From an uncultured Opitutales bacterium (lineage in GTDB: Bacteria > Verrucomicrobiota > Verrucomicrobiia > Opitutales > Intestinicryptomonadaceae), in NCBI GenBank assembly GCA_900548275.1, contig URJY01000029.1, positions 1 to 27,776 of the forward strand: a DNA stretch of 27,776 nt, in the 5' to 3' direction. Positions 1 through 6,656 of the stretch are shown here, in pieces. How positions within the stretch are numbered: the first letter of the stretch is position 1; every line of letters starts with the position of its first letter. Below the pieces are notes generated by a model. It was not told the origin of the DNA. It saw only the letters and a list, made by a program, of their open reading frames with translations, and searched no databases. Made by a program: the position numbers and the translations under genes.

Positions 1-105
1 GCGATTCTTGTTGTTCTTTCGGCGTCTATCGTAAACGCCGAAATTCATTCTTGCGCCGCTATGAAATGTACGCCGCAATTCATTATTCATTAAACGCTAT
101 GCGCC
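1..105. other. left-edge stretch, no assignable gene; one 9-bp hairpin
   Basis: No gene can be assigned. The plus strand is open from the edge to a TAA at 91-93 and reads hydrophobic residues (ILVVLSASIVNA) that could be the tail of a signal-peptide-like segment. The minus strand is open leftwards from an ATG at about 91 and reads a basic peptide. Both are cut by the window edge. A perfect 9-bp inverted repeat (TTTCGGCGT at 17-25, ACGCCGAAA at 35-43) is visible, without a T-tract that would make it a convincing terminator. Confidence 0.25.
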
Positions 106-142
106 AAAAAAAGGAAGCAAGGCTTACCCCTGCTTCCTTTTC
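106..142 (-). terminator. rho-independent terminator of pgk-tpiA
   Basis: An 11-bp stem (AAAAGGAAGCA at 109-119 pairing with TGCTTCCTTTT at 131-141) closes an 11-nt loop. On the minus strand it is followed by a run of seven T. It lies about 20 nt past the tpiA stop codon. Confidence 0.85.
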
Positions 143-162
143 GAAAACTTTCCTCAACTGGC

Positions 163-930
163 TTACTTTGCCTTCTTCGCGCTCTCGATGAGGGCTGCGA
201 ACGAGTCGGCTTTCAGTGCCGCGCCGCCGATGAGACCGCCGTCGATGTCCTTTTCGGCGAGCAGTGCGTCGGCGTTTTCGGGCTTCATCGAGCCGCCGTA
301 GAGAATCTGGATTTTTTCCGAAACTTCTTCGCCGAAGAGCTTCGCCAGAATCTTGCGGATTTCGGCGTGGACTTCCTGCGCCATTTCGGGAGTAGCCGTC
401 TTGCCCGTGCCGATAGCCCATACGGGTTCGTATGCGACAACAACCTTTTCGGCTTCCTCTTTGGACAGACCTTCGAGACCGCCGATTGTCTGCGTGGATA
501 CAACGTCGATGGTCTTGTTTGCTTCGCGGTCTTCAAGCTTTTCGCCTACGCAGAGGATGGGCTTCATACCGTTGGCGATGACCGCCTTGACCTTCTTGTT
601 GATAAGCACGTCGTCTTCCTTGAAGTACTGGCGGCGTTCGCTGTGTCCGAGGATGACGTATGTGCAGTCGAATTCCTTGAGCATATCAGCGGCGATTTCG
701 CCCGTGAATGCGCCCTTGGCTTCGAAGTACATATTCTGCGCGCCGAGCTTTACGGTCGAGCCCTTGAGAGCCTTGCTTGCCGCGTCGAGTGCCGTGAACG
801 TGGGGCATACTGCGATGTCGACCGAAGTTTCGTTGCCGATTTTCGCCTTGATGCCTTCGATGAGCTCGACAGCCTTTGCGGCTGTGTTGTTCATTTTCCA
901 GTTGCCTGCGATGAAATATTTGCGTGCCAT
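163..930 (-). CDS. tpiA: triosephosphate isomerase
   Basis: Interconverts dihydroxyacetone phosphate and glyceraldehyde 3-phosphate in the cytosol (glycolysis/gluconeogenesis). The 255-residue product has the usual family length and all hallmarks: NWKMN with the substrate-binding Lys12, ILGHSERR with the electrophilic His96, AYEPVWAIGTGK with catalytic Glu168, and YGGSMKP near residue 211 for phosphate binding. The start is supported by AAGGAT about 8 nt upstream of the ATG. It lies 25 nt downstream of pgk on the same strand and is followed by a strong terminator, so pgk-tpiA is a two-gene glycolytic operon. Nothing unusual is seen. Confidence 0.97.
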   Translation of the reverse strand: MARKYFIAGNWKMNNTAAKAVELIEGIKAKIGNETSVDIAVCPTFTALDAASKALKGSTVKLGAQNMYFEAKGAFTGEIAADMLKEFDCTYVILGHSERRQYFKEDDVLINKKVKAVIANGMKPILCVGEKLEDREANKTIDVVSTQTIGGLEGLSKEEAEKVVVAYEPVWAIGTGKTATPEMAQEVHAEIRKILAKLFGEEVSEKIQILYGGSMKPENADALLAEKDIDGGLIGGAALKADSFAALIESAKKAK

Positions 931-955
931 AATTTTTATCCTTATTTATATATTG

Positions 956-2164
956 TTAGCATTTTTTGTCGAGAACCGCAACGCCGGGGAGTTCCTTGCC
1001 TTCGAGGAATTCGAGCGATGCGCCGCCGCCCGTGGAGATGAAGCTTACGTCCTTTGCGAAGCCGCTCTTCTTGATTGCCTTTACCGAGTCGCCGCCGCCG
1101 ATGATGCTGATTGCGCCCGACTTTGCAACGGCTTCCGCGATTGCGAACGTGCCCTTTGCGCAGTCCTTGATTTCGAAGATACCCATCGGACCGTTCCAGA
1201 GGATGGTCTTGCTCTGGGCAATCTGTTCCTTGTAGAGTTCGATTGTCTTCGGACCGATGTCTACGCCGGCCCAGCCTTCTTCGATGTTGCCGCCCATCAC
1301 TTGGAGGGGGCCGACCTTGCCCGCAGCGAAGTCGATTGACTGCGTTACCGCGTTGTCGACGGGCAGGAGGAACTTAACGCCCTTCTTTTCCGCCTTTGCA
1401 AGTGCGGCTTTCGCGAGGTCGATTTTGTCGGGTTCTACGAGGCTCGTGCCCGTCGTGCGACCCTGTGCGAGTGCGAAAGTGTATGCCATTGCGCCGCCGA
1501 TAAGCATTGCGTCGCACTTGTCGAGGAGCGAGTCGATAACCGTGATTTTGTCGGAAACCTTCGAGCCGCCGAGGATGACCGTGAACGGACGTACGGGTGT
1601 TTCGGTCTTCGAGCCGAGGAATTCGAGTTCCCTTTCGATGAGCAGACCCGCAACCTTAATCGGCAGGTATGCCGCAACGCCCGCCGTCGTGGCGTGCGCT
1701 CTGTGAGCCGTGCCGAAAGCGTCGTTTACGTATGCTTCCGCACCCGTGTCTTCGACGAGCTTCTTTGCAAATTCGGGGTCGTTCTTCTTTTCTTCCGAGT
1801 AGAAGCGCGAGTTTTCGAGAAGAACAACGTCGCCAGCCTTCATCTTCGAGCAGGCTTCTTTGACCTTTTCGCCGATGCAGTCGTCGACGAATGTAACGTT
1901 CCTGCCGAGCTTTTCGGCGAGAGCCTTTGCCACGGGAGCGAGCGAGAACTGCGTGTCCGCCTTGCTTTTCGGGCGTCCGAGGTGGCTGGTGAGAACGACC
2001 ATTGCACCTTCGTCGAGGAGGTACTTGATAGTGGGCAACGCCGCAACAATGCGGGTGTCGTCGCTGATATTGCCCTGAGCGTCAAAGGGCACGTTGAAAT
2101 CGACGCGAACGAAAACTTTCTTTCCCTTCAGGTCGACGTCTTTGATGGTCTTGATGTTTGACAT
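956..2164 (-). CDS. pgk: phosphoglycerate kinase
   Basis: Transfers the acyl phosphate of 1,3-bisphosphoglycerate to ADP, giving 3-phosphoglycerate and ATP (cytosolic, glycolysis). The 402-residue product shows the N-terminal VRVDFNVPFD substrate motif, TSHLGRPK, the GGSKVSDKI hinge region, and the C-terminal nucleotide-binding GGGDSVKAIKK followed by STGGGASLEFLEGKELPG. An in-frame ATG at 2206 would add 14 residues unlike the family N-terminus and falls at the presumed -10 element, so the ATG at 2164 (MSNIKTIKDVDLKGK) is preferred. No clear Shine-Dalgarno sequence precedes it. First gene of the pgk-tpiA operon. Confidence 0.96.
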   Translation of the reverse strand: MSNIKTIKDVDLKGKKVFVRVDFNVPFDAQGNISDDTRIVAALPTIKYLLDEGAMVVLTSHLGRPKSKADTQFSLAPVAKALAEKLGRNVTFVDDCIGEKVKEACSKMKAGDVVLLENSRFYSEEKKNDPEFAKKLVEDTGAEAYVNDAFGTAHRAHATTAGVAAYLPIKVAGLLIERELEFLGSKTETPVRPFTVILGGSKVSDKITVIDSLLDKCDAMLIGGAMAYTFALAQGRTTGTSLVEPDKIDLAKAALAKAEKKGVKFLLPVDNAVTQSIDFAAGKVGPLQVMGGNIEEGWAGVDIGPKTIELYKEQIAQSKTILWNGPMGIFEIKDCAKGTFAIAEAVAKSGAISIIGGGDSVKAIKKSGFAKDVSFISTGGGASLEFLEGKELPGVAVLDKKC

Positions 2165-2344
2165 ATTCGTTACTTTTTGAGGTTTTGAAAAATTTAAGCC
2201 TCCCATAATTGGACTTGCTCAAAAAATTGCAAGTAGATTATTTCTTCGAATCGGCGGACTGCAGGCAGACGGACGCTCGCGGGCAAACGGCGTTCGGGCG
2301 ATAATTTTGTTGATTTATGTGTCAGGCATAATACATCGATTTGT
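2165..2344. promoter_or_regulatory. divergent promoter region between pgk and the GH110 remnant
   Basis: On the minus strand TTGCAA (2227-2232) is separated by 17 nt from ATTATG (2204-2209), a plausible sigma70 promoter for pgk giving a leader of roughly 35 nt. On the plus strand CATAAT (2327-2332) lies 12 nt before the ATG at 2345, with only a weak -35 candidate, so the GH110 remnant would have had a very short leader. No operator was recognised. Confidence 0.45.
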
Positions 2345-4094
2345 ATGTTAAAATCCATATCATTGTAGTTGTCATTTCTCTTTGTTTCAATGGCGGCGTT
2401 TGCCGCGCCCGTCGTGCTCGACGTTTCCGACTTCGGGATGAAGCCCGACGGCGGCGACTCTACCGCCGCGCTTCAAAAAGTTCTCGCCGCCGCCAAGTGT
2501 GCAAAGGGCGGGGCGGTCGTCAAATTTCCGAAAGGCCGCTACGACTTCGGCCCGAATTTCGCGCCCGAAAAGTACTTTTTCCCCGCGAACAACAACGAGG
2601 GTTTGAAGCGCGTGATTTTCAATGTCGACGGATTCGAAAACATAACTTTCGACGGGAAGGGTTCGTATTTCGTCTTCCACGGTTTCGCTAACCCGTTTAT
2701 AGTCCAAAATTCGAAAGGGGTGCGCTTCGAAAATTTTTCCGTAGACGTGTTCCGCTCCTACCACAGCGAGGGCAAAATTCTCGGGTGCGGAAGGGGATGG
2801 TTCGAGGTCGAAATTTCCGAGGAGTTTCCGTTCGAAATAAAAAACGGCTTCCTGCGCTTTATCGGCAAAGACGACCCGCTTTTGTGGGGGCGACCCGTCG
2901 ACGCGGAATATGCCTATCAGCTGCTTTTGGACTTCGATTCCGAACGGCGCGAAACCGCCTACAACGTCGGCGACTACTACGGAGGCTGTCCGCTCAAAGC
3001 CGAAAAAATCGGCGGTCGGGAAAGTGCGCATAGAACATCCGCGCTTTACGGGAATTGTCGGAAACATCGTCGTATTTCAGCCCGTTCTTCGTCGTTATCC
3101 CGCGTTCATTGTAGACAAATCGGCGGATGTCTCGTTCGAAAATCTGACAATCCACGCGTCGGGCGGGGTTGGCGTGTTCGCTCAAAATACGCACACGGTG
3201 GGCGTTGTGGGCTGCAGATTCACTCCGTCGCGCGGGCGAATCGTAAGTTGCACTGCCGACGCAACCCATTTCGTAAACTGTTCTGGAAAAATTCTGCTCG
3301 ACGGCAATTTGTTCGAAAATCAAATGGACGACGCAACGAATATTCACGGCATTTACGAGCAGATAATTTCAATCGACGGCGACACCGTTTTTACGCGCTT
3401 GGTGCATCCACAGCAACTGGGCTTCGAGACTTTCGCGCCGAAACAGACCGTCGAGTTTGTGGCGGGCAGGAGTATGAAAACGCCCGGTAACGGGCGGATT
3501 GAGTCGGTCGAGCGCGTAAACAAAGAGGTGAAGAAACTGAAGCTTGCCGCTCCCGTTCCGCCGCAAGTAAAACTTCTCGACGCGGTGGCGGCGGTGCGCG
3601 ACTATCCCGAAGTTTGTATCCGCAACAATGTCATACGCCGAAACCGCGCCCGCGGTATGCTCTTAAACTGTCGGAGCAAGACCGTTGTGGGAAACAACCT
3701 GTTCCAGTCCGCAGGAGCTGCGCTGCTCTTCGAGGGCGACGCGAGTTTCTGGTTCGAGCAGGGCGGAGTCGGCGACTGTCTCATACGCTCGAATACTTTC
3801 GACAACTGCAAATTCGGCAAGTGGAGCAGGGCGATTATTTCGGTCGGTTCGGGCGTGCGCGCCGACCGCGAAACTTCGCGCTACAACCGCAATATCAAAA
3901 TAGAAAACAACGTCTTCAACGTATTCGACGCAACCCCGATTCTCGATGTCTACTGTATCGACGGGCTTGTTTGGCGCGGAAACAAAATAAACAAAACAAA
4001 AGCCTATCCCGCCCGAGACATAAAAAATCCCAAGCCGTTTGTGATTGAAAATTGCGACAACGTGGAAATCGACGCCGTGCCCGACTTTAATTGA
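2345..4094 (+). pseudogene. GH110-type alpha-1,3-galactosidase, interrupted by stop codon and frameshift
   Basis: The remains encode a secreted right-handed parallel beta-helix protein of about 582 residues, matching GH110 alpha-1,3-galactosidases, which cut terminal alpha-1,3-galactose as in blood group B or linear B glycans. Visible signatures: an N-terminal DVSDFGMKPDGGDSTAALQK segment, ITFDGKGSYFVFHG, then GVGVFAQ, TADATHF (Asp codon at 3258) and MDDATNIHG (3324-3350); these paired aspartate motifs resemble the family's catalytic region. Two lesions are seen. Reading from the ATG at 2345, MLKSISL is followed by TAG at 2366-2368, then LSFLFVSMAAFAA, so the stop sits inside an otherwise perfect signal peptide. 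A shift from frame 2 to frame 3 occurs near 3003-3023, most simply one extra A in the A6 run at 3003-3008. A TTG at 2369 could restart translation but has no ribosome-binding site and would still hit the frameshift. Downstream coding capacity is well preserved, implying recent decay or assembly errors. Confidence 0.8.
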
Positions 4095-4128
4095 CGCGCG
4101 CAGACTATTTCTTGCGGCGGAAGAACCT

Positions 4129-4170
4129 TGCAGGCTGGAGCCTGCACGCCATTGCGGGGGCGTTGCCCCC
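4129..4170. repeat. two strong palindromes downstream of the GH110 remnant
   Basis: TGCAGGCT at 4129-4136 pairs with AGCCTGCA at 4139-4146 around GG, and GGGGGC at 4156-4161 pairs with GCCCCC at 4165-4170 around GTT. Neither has a T-tract, so they are not standard terminators. They sit next to copy A of the dispersed repeat but are absent from copy B. Confidence 0.6.
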
Positions 4171-4187
4171 GAGTGGGCATTTTGCTT

Positions 4188-4409
4188 CGCAAAATAACCG
4201 CCCACATTCCCCCTTCGAACTCCGTTTATTCTATCGAACAAGTATTGTTAAAAGGTTTCGGCAACCAACAAAATAAGTCCGAACAATCGAAGCCATTGAG
4301 CGGCGAAACGCCGCTCAATGCGAACTTATAAACAAAAGGCGCGACTATAGTCGCGCCGAAGTATCACAACTCCCGAACGAAGTTCGGGCGTCAAGGGCTT
4401 CGCCTTTGC
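4188..4409 (-). repeat. dispersed multi-hairpin repeat, copy A
   Basis: This ~220-bp stretch is the reverse-complement counterpart of 20701-20905. Reading from the guaB stop codon (minus strand) it contains, in order: an imperfect stem at about 4393-4407; a 7-bp stem CCCGAAC/GTTCGGG (4372-4388); the perfect 20-bp palindrome at 4338-4357; a perfect 12-bp stem CATTGAGCGGCG/CGCCGCTCAATG (4294-4320); then a less structured tail ending in CGCAAAATAACCG (4188-4200). The roughly 70 bp nearest guaB are almost identical between copies, and the tail is more diverged. It begins within 13 nt of the guaB stop and lies between convergent genes. Confidence 0.85.
4330..4357 (-). terminator. terminator of guaB inside repeat copy A
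   Basis: The perfect palindrome GGCGCGACTATAGTCGCGCC (4338-4357) is followed on the minus strand by TTTTGTTT, a plausible intrinsic terminator about 60 nt past the guaB stop codon. Confidence 0.6.
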
Positions 4410-4416
4410 AGCCTGC

Positions 4417-5973
4417 TTACTTGGAGGGTTGTTTGATTTCTATGATGTCGTGGGGTGCACTTTCTTTCTGACCCGCACCCGTCAGACGTGTGAAACGCGC
4501 ATTTTTGCGGAGCTCGGGGAGCGTTTTTGCGCCGAGATAACCCATTCCGCTTTGAATGCCGCCGACAAAAATCTTGAGGGCTTCGTCGAGCGAAGAGGAA
4601 ACCTCCTTGAGGGCTTCGACGCCCTCAGCGGTGATTTTGTCATTCTTGACCTTGAGGTCGTGCCCATAACGCGCGGCACTGCCCGCTTTCATCGCCGCCA
4701 AACTGCCCATTCCACGGTATTGCTTGTACATCTTGCCGTTGATTTCCATCACCTGACCGGGGGCTTCGGGGCAGCCCGCAAGCAACCCGCCGCAAATCAT
4801 CGCATCGGCAAGCGTGAGAGCCTTGACCATATCGCCGCTCTTTGTGATTCCGCCGTCGGCAATGATTCTTACGCCGCATTTTTGCGCGGCTTTCGAACAC
4901 ACATAAAGGGCTGTGAGCTGGGGAATGCCGACACCCGCAACAATGCGCGTCGTGCAAATCGAACCGGGGCCCTGACCGATTTTGATGGCGTCGGCACCGC
5001 ATTCTGCGAGATACTCGACCCCCGCGCCGTTGGTAACATTGCCGCCGATGAGCGTGAGGTCGGGGAACGCCTTGCGGAGAGCCTTGACCGTCGAGCCGAC
5101 ACCCTCGGTGAAACCGTGCGCCGTGGAGACCGCAGCAACGTCCAAACCTTCGTCGACGAGCGCGCCGACGTGGTTTATGATGTTGTCGAAATCGACAGTG
5201 CCGTCCTTGTGGCGCATCATGGCAATCGACGCGCCGCAGAGCAGGCGGAACTTGGAGTCGCGGGCATTCTTGAGGGGCGCGCCGCGCTCCTCGGAAATTC
5301 TTTCGATGTCGGAGAGGGTGAAGAGCCCGCGCAACTTGTCGTCGTCATCGACAACAAGAAGCTTGTGTACGCCGAAATGTTCGTCGAAGAAAGCGTCGGC
5401 AACGGCGATGGGGTCCGCCCCGAGGTCTTTTTGGTTGACCGTGAAAACGTCCTTGCGCTGCGTCATCGTCTTCGCGACCGAGAGCGCGGCATAGCGTTCC
5501 TTGACAATGCTTCCGGGGAGAAGCCCGACAAGCTTGTTCTGCGCGTCGACAACGGGGAACGTGCGGAATCTGAAATTGCGGTCGGTAACGATTTTGAGGA
5601 CGTCGCCGATGTGCATTTCGGGCGAAACCTTGATGGGCTCCTGAATCAGACCGTGAATGTAGTTCTTTACGCGGGCGACCTCTACGAGCTGTTCTTTCTG
5701 ACTCATATTGCAGTGGAGCAGCCCGAGACCGCCGTTGCGCGCCATTCCGATGGCCATCTGCGATTCCGTCACGGTGTCCATATCGGAGGAAATCATCGGC
5801 AGGGAAAGCTTGATTGAGTCTGAAATCGAAGTGTCGAGACGGGTCTCGCGGGGGAGTACGTCGGAATACTGGGTTGCGAGCGAAACGTCGTCGTACGTCA
5901 GACCGAAGGCCGCGTTCGAGGTGAAGAACGCGTCAGCGTCCAAGAAGAATTTGTCGTCTATATTATTGCTCAT
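4417..5973 (-). CDS. guaB: IMP dehydrogenase
   Basis: Oxidises IMP to XMP with NAD+, the committed step of GMP synthesis (cytosol). The 518-residue product has a TIM barrel interrupted by two CBS domains (about residues 110-230). GPGSICTTRIVAGVG carries catalytic Cys340, IADGGITKSGD holds the phosphate site, YRGMGS (419-424) and the flap ARY dyad near residue 435 are present, and SGMGYLGAKTL closes the barrel. Some usually conserved positions differ: the DTAHGHS-type motif reads STAHGFT (Ser283 for Asp) and the EAPGE motif reads EAPGQ. An ATG at 5994 is possible, but the promoter at 5997-6025 would start transcription beyond it, so the ATG at 5973 is chosen. No clear Shine-Dalgarno sequence is seen. 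It is monocistronic and ends in the dispersed repeat. Confidence 0.95.
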   Translation of the reverse strand: MSNNIDDKFFLDADAFFTSNAAFGLTYDDVSLATQYSDVLPRETRLDTSISDSIKLSLPMISSDMDTVTESQMAIGMARNGGLGLLHCNMSQKEQLVEVARVKNYIHGLIQEPIKVSPEMHIGDVLKIVTDRNFRFRTFPVVDAQNKLVGLLPGSIVKERYAALSVAKTMTQRKDVFTVNQKDLGADPIAVADAFFDEHFGVHKLLVVDDDDKLRGLFTLSDIERISEERGAPLKNARDSKFRLLCGASIAMMRHKDGTVDFDNIINHVGALVDEGLDVAAVSTAHGFTEGVGSTVKALRKAFPDLTLIGGNVTNGAGVEYLAECGADAIKIGQGPGSICTTRIVAGVGIPQLTALYVCSKAAQKCGVRIIADGGITKSGDMVKALTLADAMICGGLLAGCPEAPGQVMEINGKMYKQYRGMGSLAAMKAGSAARYGHDLKVKNDKITAEGVEALKEVSSSLDEALKIFVGGIQSGMGYLGAKTLPELRKNARFTRLTGAGQKESAPHDIIEIKQPSK

Positions 5974-5996
5974 AGTTGGATGATTTACCCACATGG

Positions 5997-6025
5997 TAGT
6001 TAGGTATGGGCAGGCAACCTGTCAA
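5997..6025 (-). promoter_or_regulatory. sigma70-type promoter of guaB
   Basis: On the minus strand a consensus -35 TTGACA (6020-6025) and -10 TAACTA (5997-6002) are separated by exactly 17 nt. Transcription would begin near 5990, giving a leader of roughly 17 nt before the ATG at 5973. Confidence 0.65.
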
Positions 6026-6073
6026 CCAAAAAATTTACGAAGATGAGGAAGAAGGGACGTGGGGTGAAGGAAT

Positions 6074-6172
6074 AATATCGCCTTACAAAACTTCGACATC
6101 ACTAAGAAACGGCAATCCGTATCGTACGGACGAAGACGCAGAAAACGTCTGCAACAAGACCGCGGCGATATT
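6074..6172. other. nested inverted-repeat block, candidate structured RNA
   Basis: In the 344-nt gap between guaB and ybaB, AATATCGCC (6074-6082) is complementary to GGCGATATT (6164-6172). Inside lie CTTCG/CGAAG (6091-6095 with 6131-6135) enclosing the hairpin TCCGTAtcgTACGGA (6116-6130), then GCAGAaaacgTCTGC (6139-6153). Together they fold on paper as a closing stem with two arms. No ORF here is convincing, and I do not recognise a known riboswitch or 6S, SRP or tmRNA consensus. On the plus strand the closing stem is followed by T-rich sequence. Confidence 0.4.
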
Positions 6173-6195
6173 TTTCCCCCGATGCGTACGGCTAC

Positions 6196-6235
6196 AAAAA
6201 GGGCGGCGGGTTGGTTTGCCGTCGCCTTTTGTTTT
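6196..6235 (-). terminator. probable terminator after ybaB
   Basis: AAAAAGGGCGGC (6196-6207) pairs imperfectly with GCCGTCGCCTTTT (6218-6230). On the minus strand the stem is followed by TTTTT. It lies about 85 nt past the ybaB stop and would close the long hisC-to-ybaB cluster. Confidence 0.5.
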
Positions 6236-6317
6236 ATCGGGGTTGTTTTCCCTTAATTGGTGTGTCGGGGCGGTTTGGATTTCCTGCTGTTGCAGAGGTT
6301 GCCCCGTCCGTTACGGG

Positions 6318-6620
6318 TTAGAAGGGGAGGGAGAAGCCTCCCGTGATGGAGGACATCTTTTCTTCGCTCGTCTTTTTGGCTTTGTCGGCTGCGTCTTGGA
6401 TTGCCGCAACTATCGACGTTTCCACACTCGAGACGTCTTCTTTCAGAAATTCGGGATCGATTTTGAGCGACTTGAGTGTGCCCTGTCCGTTGACGGTCGC
6501 CTTCACTGCGCCGCCCGCCGCCGAGCCTTCTATTTCTATCGATTCGAGTTCCGCTTGGGCGGCTTCCATCGCCTTTTGCATTTTCTGGGCCTGTTTTAAG
6601 AGTTTTCCTACTCCGGGCAT
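6318..6620 (-). CDS. ybaB: YbaB/EbfC family nucleoid-associated protein
   Basis: Small dimeric DNA-binding protein of the YbaB/EbfC family, a nucleoid-associated factor that binds DNA as a tweezer-like dimer. The 100-residue product has normal length: an N-terminal helix (LLKQAQKMQKAMEAAQAELESIEIEG), a beta-sheet core (GGAVKATVNGQGTLKSLKIDPEFL would be its central part), and a C-terminal helix ending SSITGGFSLPF. AAGGAT about 6 nt upstream of the ATG acts as ribosome-binding site. In many bacteria ybaB lies beside dnaX and recR; here it is the last gene of a cluster behind a SpoIIE phosphatase, separated by 36 nt. Confidence 0.9.
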   Translation of the reverse strand: MPGVGKLLKQAQKMQKAMEAAQAELESIEIEGSAAGGAVKATVNGQGTLKSLKIDPEFLKEDVSSVETSIVAAIQDAADKAKKTSEEKMSSITGGFSLPF

Positions 6621-6656
6621 ATTTTATCCTTTTTTTTTGATTGTGAATGTAATGTG

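Noticed and set aside
2164..2206. Upstream pgk start at 2206
   Set aside because: The added residues are unlike the family N-terminus and the codon coincides with the presumed -10 box.
2366..2368. Programmed readthrough or recoding of TAG in the GH110 gene
   Set aside because: TAG ends other genes in the window, a second independent lesion exists in the same gene, and no recoding structure was recognised. Decay or sequence error is simpler.
4338..4357. CRISPR or integron attC interpretation of the palindromes
   Set aside because: There are no regularly spaced direct repeats, no cas or integrase gene, and no attC-like R-box arrangement; the stems are distinct from each other and occur once per copy.
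4429..5817. 462-codon open frame on the plus strand
   Set aside because: Antisense to guaB; no motifs.
6006..6599. 197-codon plus-strand frame over the guaB-ybaB gap
   Set aside because: Its second half is antisense to ybaB, it crosses a terminator stem, and the N-terminal part has no family resemblance. The gap is better explained by paired non-coding sequence.
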